Origin: Caenimonas koreensis DSM 17982
Lineage (GTDB): Bacteria > Pseudomonadota > Gammaproteobacteria > Burkholderiales > Burkholderiaceae_C
DNA length: 64,000 bases
Assembly (NCBI RefSeq): GCF_009646335.1
Contig: NZ_WJBU01000002.1
Span: 124,001 to 188,000 of the forward strand
Direction of reading: 5' to 3'
Shown one piece after another: positions 54,138-63,715 of the stretch; position 1 is the first letter of the stretch, and every line of letters starts with the position of its first letter. The notes beneath the pieces were generated by a model. The model was not told the DNA's origin, made no database searches, and worked only from the letters and a program-made list of their open reading frames with translations. The position numbers and the translations under genes were made by a program.

Positions 54138-55109
54138 TCACCGCAAGTGGCAAGCCGCCCAATGCCCGGGCGCCTTCTCTTCCAGCGCTGGCTCTTCATG
54201 ACTGCACAGCGGCAGCTGGGCAATCGGGCAGCGCGTATGAAAGCGGCATCCCGTCGGCGGCCGGATAGGACTCGGCACATCGCCTTGCAACATGATGCGC
54301 TGGCGCTTGACCGTCGGATCAGGAATAGGCACTGCCGACAGCAGCGCCTCGGTGTACGGATGCAGCGGATTCGTATACAGCTCGGTTGACGGCGCAATCT
54401 CCGCGACCTTGCCCAGGTACATCACCGCCACGCGATCGCTGAAGTGCTCGACCACGGAGAGGTCGTGTGCGATGAACATGTAGGTCAGCTGCAGCTTGTC
54501 TTGCAAGTCTTCGAGTAAGTTGATCACCTGCGCCTGCACCGATACGTCGAGCGCAGAGACGGGCTCGTCGCAGACGACGATCTTCGGATTCACTGCGAGT
54601 GCACGCGCGATACCGATGCGCTGTCGCTGCCCGCCCGAGAACTCGTGCGGATAGCGCTTCATGTGGTCGGGGCTCAGGCCCACGAGTGTCAATAACTCAG
54701 CGATGCGGTCGCGATACTCGTTCGCGTCCTTCGTCAGCTTGTGGATCGTCAAGGCCTCGCCAATGATCGTGCCCACCGTCATGCGCGGATTGAGCGACGC
54801 ATACGGGTCTTGAAAGATGATCTGCATGTCGCGCGCGAGCGAACGCAGTTCGTCCTTGCCCATGGCCGTGACGTTCTTGCCTTCGAACCACACTTCACCG
54901 GCCGTCGGCTCAATCAGGCGCAGGATGCAGCGGCCCGTCGTGCTCTTGCCGCAGCCGGATTCACCCACCACGCCCAGCGTCTCGCCTTGCGCAATGTCGA
55001 AGCTCACGCCATCGACGGCATGCACCTTGTCGACCTGGCGCTGGAACACGCCGCCCTTGATCGGGAAGTGTTTGACCAAATCCTTGACCCGCAGCAGAGG
55101 TTCAGTCAC
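54138..55109 (-). CDS. Peptide ABC transporter ATPase, OppF/DppF type
   Basis: 323 aa. Walker [10 protein letters not shown] (49-57), signature [15 protein letters not shown] and Walker [11 protein letters not shown] are intact. The C-terminal Opp-type extension with GCRFHTRCP and its Cys residues is present. It pairs with the OppD/DppD-type ATPase encoded just upstream. Translation from GTG 55109 overlaps that gene's stop codon by four bases. It is the last gene of a five-gene importer operon. Confidence 0.94.
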   Translation of the reverse strand: MTEPLLRVKDLVKHFPIKGGVFQRQVDKVHAVDGVSFDIAQGETLGVVGESGCGKSTTGRCILRLIEPTAGEVWFEGKNVTAMGKDELRSLARDMQIIFQDPYASLNPRMTVGTIIGEALTIHKLTKDANEYRDRIAELLTLVGLSPDHMKRYPHEFSGGQRQRIGIARALAVNPKIVVCDEPVSALDVSVQAQVINLLEDLQDKLQLTYMFIAHDLSVVEHFSDRVAVMYLGKVAEIAPSTELYTNPLHPYTEALLSAVPIPDPTVKRQRIMLQGDVPSPIRPPTGCRFHTRCPIAQLPLCSHEEPALEEKAPGHWAACHLR

Positions 55110-56089
55110 AGCCCAATCTCCTCTGCACGAATGCAAGCGGCCTTGTGGCCGGTGCTGATCGCCCGCAAGGCCGGCGTCGCGGCGCTGCACTCGGGGATGG
55201 CATGTTTGCATCGCGGCGCGAAGCGGCAGCCTTCGGGCGGATTGATCAGCTTGGGCACGCTACCGCCAATCGACTCCAGCCGCACACGGTGTGTGGCTGC
55301 GCGATCCACGCGAGGAATCGAACGGATCAGGCCCTGCGTGTACGGATGGCGCGGATTCGCAAAGAGCTCTGCAGCAGGCGCTTCTTCAACGACCTTGCCC
55401 GCATACATCACGACGACCTTCTGCGCCATTTCCGCGACGACGCCCATCGCGTGCGTGATGAGCATGATCGACATGCCCATGCGCTCTTTCAATTCATTCA
55501 GCAGCTCAAGAATCTGCGCCTGTATCGTGACGTCGAGCGCGGTGGTCGGCTCGTCGGCGATCACGAGTTTCGGGTTGCACGACAGCGCCATCGCAATCAT
55601 CACGCGCTGGCGCATGCCGCCGGAGAACTGGTGCGGATAGTCGTTCACGCGCCGCGCCGCTTGCGGAATGTGAACAAGCTTGAGCATTTCCACAGCCTGG
55701 TCCATTGCCGACTTGCGGCTGAAGCCGCCGTGGATGCGCACGCTCTCCGCGATCTGCTCACCCACGGTGTACACCGGGTTGAGCGACGTCATCGGCTCCT
55801 GGAAGATGATCGCGATTTCCTTGGAGCGCACCTTGCGCATGCCAGCCGCATCGAGCTTCACCAGGTCGCGGCCTTGCCACAGCACTTCACCGGCCACGAT
55901 CTTGCCGGGCGGCATCGGGATGAGCTTGAGCACCGTCATGGCTGTGACGGTCTTGCCGCAACCCGATTCACCGACGACGCACACCGTCTCGCCGCGCTCG
56001 ACGCTGATGTCCACGCCATCGACAGCGTGCAGCCAGCCGTCTTCGGTCTTGAAATGGGTTTTGAGGCCCTTGATTTCGAGGAGTGCCAT
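55106..56089 (-). CDS. Peptide ABC transporter ATPase, OppD/DppD type
   Basis: 327 aa. Walker A GESGCGKT (40-47), signature [15 protein letters not shown] and Walker [12 protein letters not shown] are all present, and the C-terminal [15 protein letters not shown] motif carries the three Cys residues typical of this subfamily (iron-sulphur or structural). It is coupled to the OppF-type gene by a GTGA overlap and begins 14 bp after the permease gene. Confidence 0.94.
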   Translation of the reverse strand: MALLEIKGLKTHFKTEDGWLHAVDGVDISVERGETVCVVGESGCGKTVTAMTVLKLIPMPPGKIVAGEVLWQGRDLVKLDAAGMRKVRSKEIAIIFQEPMTSLNPVYTVGEQIAESVRIHGGFSRKSAMDQAVEMLKLVHIPQAARRVNDYPHQFSGGMRQRVMIAMALSCNPKLVIADEPTTALDVTIQAQILELLNELKERMGMSIMLITHAMGVVAEMAQKVVVMYAGKVVEEAPAAELFANPRHPYTQGLIRSIPRVDRAATHRVRLESIGGSVPKLINPPEGCRFAPRCKHAIPECSAATPALRAISTGHKAACIRAEEIGL

Positions 56090-56103
56090 TGAGTTAGTTG
56101 GGG

Positions 56104-57057
56104 TCAGAGCACGTCTCGTGGGTCCAGTGCATCACGCAAGCCATCGCCAATGAAGTTGATGGCCAGCACCGTCAGGAAAATCGCGGCGCCGGGGAACAGC
56201 GCCCAGTACGTTGCGATGTCGAGGTATTCCTTGCTGTCGTACAAGATGCGTCCCCACGTCGGGATGTCCGGCGGAAAGCCGAGGCCCAGGAATGACAGGG
56301 TGGACTCCGCAATGATGGCGGCGGCCACGTCGATGGTGCCGGCGACGATCACTGGCCCCAGCGCATTCGGCAGGATGTGCCGCACGACTTGCCGCGTGGT
56401 GCTCGCGCCCAATGCACGCGCCGCTTCCACAAATTCTTTTTCGCGCAGTGAGAAGAACTGCGCGCGAACCAGCCGCGCCACCGGCATCCAGCGGAAGCAG
56501 CCGATCACGAACACGATCAGCAAGAACACGCCGACTTCCGGCCCGAACACGCCCTTGAGCGCATCGCGGAACAAGTAGATCAGCAGCAGCAACAGCGGCA
56601 GTTGCGGCAGCGACAGGAACAAGTCGGTGAGCCACATCAGCGCAGCGTCCACCGGGCCGCGAGAGATGCCGGCGATTGCGCCGATGGTCACGCCTACCGT
56701 GATCGCCATCGCCATCGCAGCCAGGCCTACGGCGAGTGAGATGCGCCCGCCGTACAACATGCGCGCAAAGATGTCCTGCCCGAGATCGTCCGTGCCGAAC
56801 GGGTGATTGGGCATCGGCCCTTTCAGGCGGGCAGAGAAGTCGATTTCATTGATCGCGACTTTCCACACCAGCGGCCCAAGCAGCACCAGCAGGATCATCA
56901 AGCCGAGCACGACGAGGCTGGCCACGGCCAGCTTGTGACGGCGAAAGCGCCGCCATGCGTCGGACAGCAGCGACGTGCGCTTGCGCCGGATCACTTCGCC
57001 GCCAGCGGCGAGCGGCGCCGCGCTAGCGGTAGCTGATGCGGGGGTCGAGCCAGCCAT
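56104..57057 (-). CDS. Peptide ABC transporter permease, OppC/DppC type
   Basis: 317 aa with about six hydrophobic segments: an N-terminal helix after the SDAWRRFRRHKLA lead (about 30-45), then the HPFGTDDLGQDIFARMLYGG block typical of DppC/OppC, and the EAARALGAS loop that contacts the ATPase. ATG 57057 lies 35 bp inside the end of the upstream permease gene, so coupling is tight. An in-frame ATG at 57072 is also possible. Confidence 0.92.
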   Translation of the reverse strand: MAGSTPASATASAAPLAAGGEVIRRKRTSLLSDAWRRFRRHKLAVASLVVLGLMILLVLLGPLVWKVAINEIDFSARLKGPMPNHPFGTDDLGQDIFARMLYGGRISLAVGLAAMAMAITVGVTIGAIAGISRGPVDAALMWLTDLFLSLPQLPLLLLLIYLFRDALKGVFGPEVGVFLLIVFVIGCFRWMPVARLVRAQFFSLREKEFVEAARALGASTTRQVVRHILPNALGPVIVAGTIDVAAAIIAESTLSFLGLGFPPDIPTWGRILYDSKEYLDIATYWALFPGAAIFLTVLAINFIGDGLRDALDPRDVL

Positions 57058-57982
57058 AGAGCAGATCGGCAATCAGGTTAAAAATCAGCACGAGACACGA
57101 GAACACGAACGTCACACCCATGATCACCGGTGTGTCGTTGCGCAGGATGGCGTCGATCAGCAGCGAGCCGATGCCGGGGATGCGGAAGATCTGCTCGGTG
57201 ACGATTGCACCGCCGAAGATGGCGGGCATCTGCAACGCGACGAGCGTCACCACCGGAATCAACGCATTGCGCACGACGTGCTTCATGATCACGTCCCATT
57301 CGCCCAGGCCTTTGCTGCGTGCAGTGGTCACGTGGTCGAGCCGGATCACGTCGAGCATGGCGGAGCGCACATAGCGCGTCCAGCTTGCGCCCTGGAACAG
57401 GCCTAGCACCATCACGGGCATCAGCGATTGCTTCACGTGTTCCCACCACCATTGCCAGCCTGTGGCGGAGATGTCGGCGCGGTACACGAAGGGCAGCCAG
57501 TCGAGCTTGATCGAGAACAGCAGGATCAGCAGCAGGCCGGTGAAAAAAGTCGGCAGCGAAAAGCCCACGAAAGCCAGTGCGCTGGCAATGCGGTCGAACC
57601 ACGAATAGGGCTTCATCGCCGAGTAGATGCCCACCGGCAGCGCGACGAGCAGCGCCAGGATTTGCGACGCGCCGATCACGGCGAGCGTCACGGGCACGCG
57701 TTGCAGGATCAGCTGGTCGACGTTGACGCGGCTGATGAACGAGAAGCCCCAGTCGCCCTGCAGCATGGCAAAGATCCAGCGGAAGTACCGCTGCCAGATC
57801 GGGTCGTCCAGCCCGAACTGCTTGCGCAGGTTCGCCTGCACTTCAGGCGGCACATTCGGGTTGAGCGCCATCTCGGCAAACGGATCGCCGGGCGCGAGCG
57901 CCAGCACCGTGAAGAGCACGATGCTGATGCCCAGCAGGCTGGGCAGGGCGATGAGTAACCGCCGCAGGAGGTACGAACCCAC
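57023..57982 (-). CDS. Peptide ABC transporter permease, OppB/DppB type
   Basis: 319 aa with six hydrophobic segments. The opening MGSYLLRRLLIALPSLLGIS and the APGDPF motif (about 30-35) are hallmarks of DppB/OppB, and TARSKGLGEWDVIMKHVVRN is the EAA-type loop that contacts the ATPase. Together with the OppC-type permease it forms the channel of the peptide importer. It follows the binding protein gene by 31 bp. Confidence 0.93.
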   Translation of the reverse strand: MGSYLLRRLLIALPSLLGISIVLFTVLALAPGDPFAEMALNPNVPPEVQANLRKQFGLDDPIWQRYFRWIFAMLQGDWGFSFISRVNVDQLILQRVPVTLAVIGASQILALLVALPVGIYSAMKPYSWFDRIASALAFVGFSLPTFFTGLLLILLFSIKLDWLPFVYRADISATGWQWWWEHVKQSLMPVMVLGLFQGASWTRYVRSAMLDVIRLDHVTTARSKGLGEWDVIMKHVVRNALIPVVTLVALQMPAIFGGAIVTEQIFRIPGIGSLLIDAILRNDTPVIMGVTFVFSCLVLIFNLIADLLYGWLDPRISYR

Positions 57983-58013
57983 GGCGGTCAGCTAGCGAGA
58001 ACGAACGTGAAGT

Positions 58014-59804
58014 TCAAGCTTCTCTGTACCAGTTTTGGAGCACCGAGAAGTCGAGGTCCCATCCGGACAGGGATGTCACCAGCTTCGTGTTCGCACCACG
58101 CACACGCGGGCGGCTGATCAGCGGAATGATCGCGTTGTCCTTGACGACCATGTCGTTCATGCGAATGAACAGCGCCGCGCGCTTGACCGGATCGAGCTCG
58201 GCCTCGCCTTGTGCGAAGAGCTTGTCGTATTCCTCATTGCGCCAGCGCGCGATGTTGCGGCCCTGCCATTTGTTCGCCTTGGTCGAGCACTCCTTGATGG
58301 TGTACTGGTCCATGAAGCGCTCGGGGTCAGGCTGCGTCATCGTGGTGGTGTACATCTGCATGTCGCACCAGAACTTGCCATACGTGTCGGGGTTGGCCAC
58401 GTCGGACGAGAAGAACACGGAGGCCGTGACTGACTTCAGCTCGAGATCGATACCGGCCTTCTGGCAGGCCTGCTTGATCACGGCCTGCTCCTTCTGGCGG
58501 ATGCCGTTGACGGACGTCTGGAAGACGAACTTCATCTTCTTGCCGCCCTTCTCTCGGATGCCGTCAGCGCCTTTCTTCCAGCCCGCTGCGTCAAGCAATG
58601 CACTGGCCTTGTCGATGTTGAATTCGAACTTCGTGTTGGGCGAGCGGTACTTCGCCGGGTTGTTCAGGAAGTTCGATGTGGCCACGCCGGTGCGGCCGTA
58701 GATGAACTGCTGGATCGCGTTGCGATCAGCCAGCAAGGCCATCGCTTCACGCACCTGCGGCTCGGTGAAGGCGAAGTGCTTGCTCTTGAGGCTGGAGCGC
58801 TCGCCATCGACTTCGGTCCACGGGTCCGTGAGGCTCAGTTGCATGAACTCGATGTCGCCGCTGGGGATGATGTGCGCGCGGCCCTTGCCGCCATCTTCCA
58901 TGCGCTTGAGCACTTCGTCTTCGACTTGCAGGTTCCACGCGTAGTCGTATTCACCTGTCTGCAGCACAGCGCGTGCGGCCGATGTCGCATCGCCGCCGCC
59001 CTTCATTTCGATCGAATCGAAATAAGGCCGGTTGGGCATGTGGTAGTTGTTGTTGATCTCGCCGCGCACCATGTCGCCCGGCTTGAAATCGACGAACTTG
59101 TAGGGGCCCGTGCCCACGGGCTTGAGGTTGCCCGGTGCCTCGCGCGACTTGGCGCCGGCATAGGGGCCGAACACGTGCTTGGGAATGATCATGCCTTCGG
59201 CCGCGACGAATGCCGTGGCCCAGAAGGGCGTTGCCTTGGCGAATGCCACCTTGATGGTGTGCGAATCGACTTTGGTGACGACCACGTCTTTGTAGACACC
59301 CGAAGTGACCGCGGCCGTGGCGGGGTCTTTTGCATATTCCCAGGTGAAGAGGCAGTCGTCGGCGGTGAACGGCTGGCCGTCATGCCAGGTCACGCCGCGC
59401 TTGAGCTTCCAGGTGACTGACTTGCCGTCGGCTGTGAGCCCGCCGTTCTCACGCGACGGGATTTCTGCGGCCAGGATGGGCACGAGGTTGCCATCGTTGT
59501 CCCACACAGCCAGCGGCTCGTAGAAGATGCGCGAGCCTTCCTGGTCTTTCGTGCCGTTGGCGAAGTGCGGCTGCAGCAGCGTTGCACCTTGCCACCACAA
59601 GACCTTGAGCGGCCCGCCGCCGCCACGCTTGGTCGGCTTGTAGGCCGGAGTCGGCTGCGCCTGTGCAATGCCTGCATGCATCAGCAGCATCGATGCCGTC
59701 GGGGCACTCAGGCCCACGGCCACCATTCGCTGGATGAACTCGCGGCGCGGCAGCGTACCTGTGCGGACTTCTTCGATCGACTCTCGTATTTCGTGTTCAA
59801 GCAT
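58014..59804 (-). CDS. Peptide ABC transporter substrate-binding protein, Tat signal
   Basis: 596 aa, SBP family 5 (DppA/OppA class). The N-terminal signal has a twin-arginine motif, LPRREFIQRM (about 18-28), a hydrophobic stretch and cleavage after AQA (about 49), so export through Tat, folded, is predicted. The mature protein has the family segments LVPILAAEIPSRENGGLT and VTWHDGQPFTADD. Ligand could be a peptide, opine or other small compound. It is the first gene of the importer operon (SBP, B, C, D, F). ATG 59804 is preferred: the longer frame to 59972 would reach the MFS promoter. Confidence 0.92.
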   Translation of the reverse strand: MLEHEIRESIEEVRTGTLPRREFIQRMVAVGLSAPTASMLLMHAGIAQAQPTPAYKPTKRGGGGPLKVLWWQGATLLQPHFANGTKDQEGSRIFYEPLAVWDNDGNLVPILAAEIPSRENGGLTADGKSVTWKLKRGVTWHDGQPFTADDCLFTWEYAKDPATAAVTSGVYKDVVVTKVDSHTIKVAFAKATPFWATAFVAAEGMIIPKHVFGPYAGAKSREAPGNLKPVGTGPYKFVDFKPGDMVRGEINNNYHMPNRPYFDSIEMKGGGDATSAARAVLQTGEYDYAWNLQVEDEVLKRMEDGGKGRAHIIPSGDIEFMQLSLTDPWTEVDGERSSLKSKHFAFTEPQVREAMALLADRNAIQQFIYGRTGVATSNFLNNPAKYRSPNTKFEFNIDKASALLDAAGWKKGADGIREKGGKKMKFVFQTSVNGIRQKEQAVIKQACQKAGIDLELKSVTASVFFSSDVANPDTYGKFWCDMQMYTTTMTQPDPERFMDQYTIKECSTKANKWQGRNIARWRNEEYDKLFAQGEAELDPVKRAALFIRMNDMVVKDNAIIPLISRPRVRGANTKLVTSLSGWDLDFSVLQNWYREA

Positions 59805-59974
59805 GACGTGCTCCTCGGGATGAGAACGGAAGGATGTGCGCAAGTGGCCCGCACCGATACCGTGCAAACACTGATGCACGGCCACCCGACTTTCAGGCAC
59901 TTCAGGCTTACAAGCAAAAAGCCTACCAAGCTCTCGCATAATGCGCCCCAAGAACAAATCACAAAGAGGCATTC

Positions 59975-61684
59975 ATGCTGCCCAACTTGCTCGGTACACG
60001 TAAAGGCCGCCTGGCCGCGTTTTTCCTGCTCTACGTGACCGAGGGTATTCCCCTTGGCTTCGCGGCCACTGCCATTGCGACGCAACTGCGCAGGCAAGGT
60101 GTGGGGCCGGCGGAGATCGGCGCGTTTGTCGCTTCGTTCTATCTGCCATGGGCATTCAAGTGGGCGTTCGGGCCGCTGGTGGACGTGTTTCGCTCCCAGC
60201 GCTGGGGCCACCGGCGCGCATGGATCCTCGTCACGCAGGTCATGATGGTGGCCACGCTGCTGTCGCTCATTGCCGTGCCCATGCCGGCGGGGCTGGGCAT
60301 CTTCACGGCAATCTTGCTGGTGCACAACACCTTCGGCGCCATCCAGGACGTGGCGATCGACTCGCTGGCGGTGAACACACTCAGCGAGGATGAGCGGGGC
60401 CTGGCCAACGGCCTGATGTTTGCCGGCGCGTCGGTCGGCCAGGCGGTCGGTGGCAGCGGCGTGCTGTTTCTCATGCCGTACATCGGCTTTCAGTCGAGCT
60501 TTGTGTTTGTCGCCGCGGCCATCGGGCTCGTCACTGCCTTCGTGGTGCTGCCGATGAAGGAAGTCACTGCGCAGGCCGTTGCGCTGCTGCCCGGCATGAG
60601 CCGCATGCGCACCGCCGCTGCTGAAATGAAGGTGTTCGCCGTGCAGTCGTTCCGCGCCTTCATCGGCACGCGCGGCGCGTACTCGGGTGTGTTCTTTGCA
60701 CTGCTGCCCGCAGGCGCCATGTCACTTGGCCTGGCGCTGCAATCCAACCTGGCCGTCGAGCTGGGCATGGACGACGACGAGGTGGCCATGCTCAACCTGT
60801 GGTCGTCGATCGTGTCGGCTGCGGCGATGGTGATCGGCGGCTGGATTTCGGACAAGCTCGGGCGCCGCATCACGCTGTTCTTCTATCTGGCCACGATGAG
60901 CCTGCCCGTGCTGTACCTGATGTTCGTGCTGCAGCAAGCTGGCTACGTGATGCCGCGCGCACCGGGTGGTGCGCCGATGCGCGACTTGCTCACCACGCTG
61001 TGGATTGCCACGATGGCGTACGCCGTGTTCCAGGGCCTGATGTACGGCACCCGGTCCGCCATCATGATGGACGTGACCAACCCGCGTGTGGCCGCGACGC
61101 AGTTCACTGCATACATGGCGATGATGAATCTTGCCATCTCGATGGCAGCCGGCTGGCAGGGTGTGGCGATCGAGGCGTGGGGTTACCCGACAACCTTGCT
61201 GATCGACGCCATCATTGGCCCGCTGTGTTGCCTGTTGCTGCCATACATGAAGCGGACCACGGGTGGCTTCACCGATGCATTTGCCAACAGCCGCGCCCGC
61301 AACACGGCGGTGGTGTTGGGGCTGTGCTGCCTGTCGTGGCTGCTCTACTGGCCCAACCGTGCGGCGCTGGGCAGCGGCCAGCCGATCGTCAATACGTTGT
61401 TCACGCTGGTGTTCATTGCATCCGCGCTGTTTTTGCTCGCGGGGCGCGAGGTGCAGGGCACCGAGGCGGGGCACTGGCGCGTGTTGTCGTTGTGGACGGC
61501 CCCGCTGTTGCTGGCGATGCACTTGCGCTACCAGCTCGACAAGCTCGGCAATCCCACACTGCACTCGGCCGCCGAAATGGCGATGTATCTTGTGCCGTTC
61601 ATTGGCGGCATCGTGCTGATTGGCATGTCGACGCGCAACTGGAGCGGGCCGCCGCAGTTGCGGGAAGAGGCGTTGGCGGGGTAA
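59975..61684 (+). CDS. MFS transporter, AmpG-like
   Basis: 569-aa permease with twelve or more hydrophobic segments. The opening YVTEGIPLGFAATAIATQLR and PWAFKWAFGPLVDVF match the AmpG/PAT group of the major facilitator superfamily, which includes muropeptide and acetyl-CoA-type permeases. It is longer than AmpG of enterics (about 490), with extra helices near the C-terminus. It diverges from the peptide binding protein gene across 170 bp; a CATAAT -10-like site lies at 59937-59942. Its stop codon is inside a 16-bp tandem duplication. Substrate not proven. Confidence 0.85.
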   Translation: MLPNLLGTRKGRLAAFFLLYVTEGIPLGFAATAIATQLRRQGVGPAEIGAFVASFYLPWAFKWAFGPLVDVFRSQRWGHRRAWILVTQVMMVATLLSLIAVPMPAGLGIFTAILLVHNTFGAIQDVAIDSLAVNTLSEDERGLANGLMFAGASVGQAVGGSGVLFLMPYIGFQSSFVFVAAAIGLVTAFVVLPMKEVTAQAVALLPGMSRMRTAAAEMKVFAVQSFRAFIGTRGAYSGVFFALLPAGAMSLGLALQSNLAVELGMDDDEVAMLNLWSSIVSAAAMVIGGWISDKLGRRITLFFYLATMSLPVLYLMFVLQQAGYVMPRAPGGAPMRDLLTTLWIATMAYAVFQGLMYGTRSAIMMDVTNPRVAATQFTAYMAMMNLAISMAAGWQGVAIEAWGYPTTLLIDAIIGPLCCLLLPYMKRTTGGFTDAFANSRARNTAVVLGLCCLSWLLYWPNRAALGSGQPIVNTLFTLVFIASALFLLAGREVQGTEAGHWRVLSLWTAPLLLAMHLRYQLDKLGNPTLHSAAEMAMYLVPFIGGIVLIGMSTRNWSGPPQLREEALAG

Positions 61685-61700
61685 GGCGTTGGCGGGGTGA
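61669..61700 (+). repeat. 16-bp tandem duplication over the MFS stop codon
   Basis: GGCGTTGGCGGGGTAA (61669-61684) is followed directly by GGCGTTGGCGGGGTGA (61685-61700). The first copy contains the real TAA stop and the second an in-register TGA. Confidence 0.7.
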
Positions 61701-61726
61701 GCGGGCCGGCGCGCCCGACGGCGAAG

Positions 61727-62629
61727 CTACCGCCTCGACGACACGACAATGCCGCCAACAATCATCGCGAACGCCACCGCGTGATAGACATGCGGCAACT
61801 CGGAGAGGAACGCCGCTGACATCACCGCCGCAAACAACGGCGTGAGATTCGAGAAGAACGCCGCCATGTTCGGGCCGGCGCGCTGCACGCCCAGCCCCCA
61901 GTAGCGATACGCCAGGATCGCCGGGCCGATCGCGATATAGACAAGCGCAGCCGCGAGCGGCCAGCCGATGACGATTTGCGGATCCGTCAGCGTCCATTCG
62001 CCCGCAGCGAACAAACCTGACCACGCCATGCCCATCACGATCTGCGCCATCAGGAAGGCAGCCCAGTCCTGGCGGATCGACGGCGGGTCCTTGGCGGACT
62101 GCGTGAGTAGCCAGCTGTAGAAAGCCCAGGCGAGTGAGGCCAGCAGCACGTACAGATCACCCGGCACGAGATGCACGGCAGCCAGCACGGCGAGATCTCC
62201 CCGGCTGAGCACCACCAGCACGCCCGCAATCGAGAGCAGCGCACCCAGGACTTGCCGCGTCGTGATGCGCTGGCCGAAAAAGAGCGCGCCCACACCAATC
62301 ATCCACACCGGCATGCTCGCTGCGATCAACGTCACGTTCACCGGCGTCGAAGTCTTCAGCGCCAGGTACTGCAGCGCGTTGTAGCAGCCCACGCCCAGCA
62401 GGCCGAGCAACGCAAAGCGCTTCCAGTTCGGCCAGAGTGCGCTGTCGCGCTTGAGCACCCACGCTGCGAACGGCAGCAGGAAGATGAAGGCGAGCGCCCA
62501 TCGCAAAAAATTGAGCGTGATCGGCGGCGCGATGCCCGCCATCATGCGGCCGACCACGGCGTTGCCAGCCCACAGCAGCGGCGGGATGGTGAGGTAAACA
62601 GCGGTTTGGAAAGTCAGGCGTTGGTTCAT
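61727..62629 (-). CDS. EamA/DMT-family membrane transporter
   Basis: 300 aa with ten hydrophobic segments in two EamA repeats. WAGNAVVGRMMAG (about 20-32) is the typical first-helix motif of this DMT group and YWGLGVQRAGPNMAAFFSNL (about 243-262) the second-repeat counterpart. An amino acid or metabolite exporter is probable, the substrate unknown. It is convergent with the MFS gene and divergent from the quinone oxidoreductase gene (105-bp gap). Confidence 0.88.
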   Translation of the reverse strand: MNQRLTFQTAVYLTIPPLLWAGNAVVGRMMAGIAPPITLNFLRWALAFIFLLPFAAWVLKRDSALWPNWKRFALLGLLGVGCYNALQYLALKTSTPVNVTLIAASMPVWMIGVGALFFGQRITTRQVLGALLSIAGVLVVLSRGDLAVLAAVHLVPGDLYVLLASLAWAFYSWLLTQSAKDPPSIRQDWAAFLMAQIVMGMAWSGLFAAGEWTLTDPQIVIGWPLAAALVYIAIGPAILAYRYWGLGVQRAGPNMAAFFSNLTPLFAAVMSAAFLSELPHVYHAVAFAMIVGGIVVSSRR

Positions 62630-62734
62630 TGCGAACCCGTGACTCTATCGTGTGCGGCGAAATGCACTCGCGCAGCAAGTCACGCCGATTCGTGGCAGGA
62701 TGACCGCCGTTTCATTTGCAAGAGGCAACACAGC

Positions 62735-63715
62735 ATGAAAGCCGTACAGATCAAGCAGCCCGGCGGGCCCGAACAAATGGTGTTGGTGGACGTTGAAGTC
62801 GGCGAGCCCGGCCCCGGCGAGATCCGCATCCGGCACAAGGCGGTGGGCCTGAACTTCATCGACGTGTATCACCGCACCGGCATGTATCCGCTGCCGCTGC
62901 CCGCGACGATCGGTATGGAAGCATCGGGCATTGTCGAAGCGGTGGGCGAGGGCGTCACGCACTTGAAAGCGGGTGACCGCGCAGCGTACGCCAGCCAGCC
63001 ACCGGGCAGCTACTGCGAGGCGCGCGTGATGCCCGCCAAGACGGTGTGCAAGCTGCCTGACTCGATCGACTTCGACACCGGCGCGGCCATGATGCTCAAG
63101 GGCCTTACTGCGCAATACCTGTTGAAGAAGACGCAGCCGCAAGACCGCCTGAAAGAAGGCGACTTCGTGCTGTTTCACGCAGCAGCCGGCGGCGTTGGCT
63201 TGATCGCGTGCCAATGGGCGCGTGCGATGGGCCTGCAATTGATCGGCACGGCGGGCTCGGCTGCGAAGTGCGCGCTGGCCAAGGAATACGGCGCGTCGCA
63301 TGTCATCGACTACACCAAGGAAGACTTCGTGGCGCGCGTGAAGGAGATCACCGGCGGCCGCGGCCTGAAGGTTGTCTATGACTCGGTGGGCAAAGACACC
63401 TGGGACAAATCGCTGGAGTGCCTGATGCCCTTCGGGCTGATGGCGAGCTTTGGCGCATCGTCGGGTCCGCCGGCGCCGTTTGCGCCGGGCGCCCTTGGCG
63501 CGAAGGGCTCGCTCTATGTGACGCGGCAGACGCTGTTTTCGCACATCGCCACGCGCGAGAGCACGCAGGCCATGGCCGACGACCTGTTCGATGTCGTGGG
63601 CAGCGGCAAGGTGAAGATCCGTATCGACCAGCGTTACCCACTTGCCGACGTGCAACAGGCCCACCGCGACCTCGAAGGGCGCAAGACCACCGGCTGCACG
63701 ATCCTGACTCTGTGA
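62735..63715 (+). CDS. NADPH:quinone oxidoreductase, zinc-free MDR family
   Basis: 326 aa of the quinone oxidoreductase branch of medium-chain dehydrogenases. Typical features are GLNFIDVYHRTGMYP (about 44-58), the NADPH-binding AAAGGVGLIACQWA (about 149-162), and the lack of the Cys/His zinc ligands. The family reduces quinones, with roles in detoxification. ATG 62735 has an AGAGG site nine bases upstream. Its stop overlaps the next gene's GTG by four bases, implying a transcription unit with the NUDIX gene. Confidence 0.93.
   Translation: MKAVQIKQPGGPEQMVLVDVEVGEPGPGEIRIRHKAVGLNFIDVYHRTGMYPLPLPATIGMEASGIVEAVGEGVTHLKAGDRAAYASQPPGSYCEARVMPAKTVCKLPDSIDFDTGAAMMLKGLTAQYLLKKTQPQDRLKEGDFVLFHAAAGGVGLIACQWARAMGLQLIGTAGSAAKCALAKEYGASHVIDYTKEDFVARVKEITGGRGLKVVYDSVGKDTWDKSLECLMPFGLMASFGASSGPPAPFAPGALGAKGSLYVTRQTLFSHIATRESTQAMADDLFDVVGSGKVKIRIDQRYPLADVQQAHRDLEGRKTTGCTILTL

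Noticed and set aside
59805..59972. Longer start for the peptide binding protein
   Set aside because: It would bury the Tat signal 56 residues inside the protein and cover the divergent promoter region.
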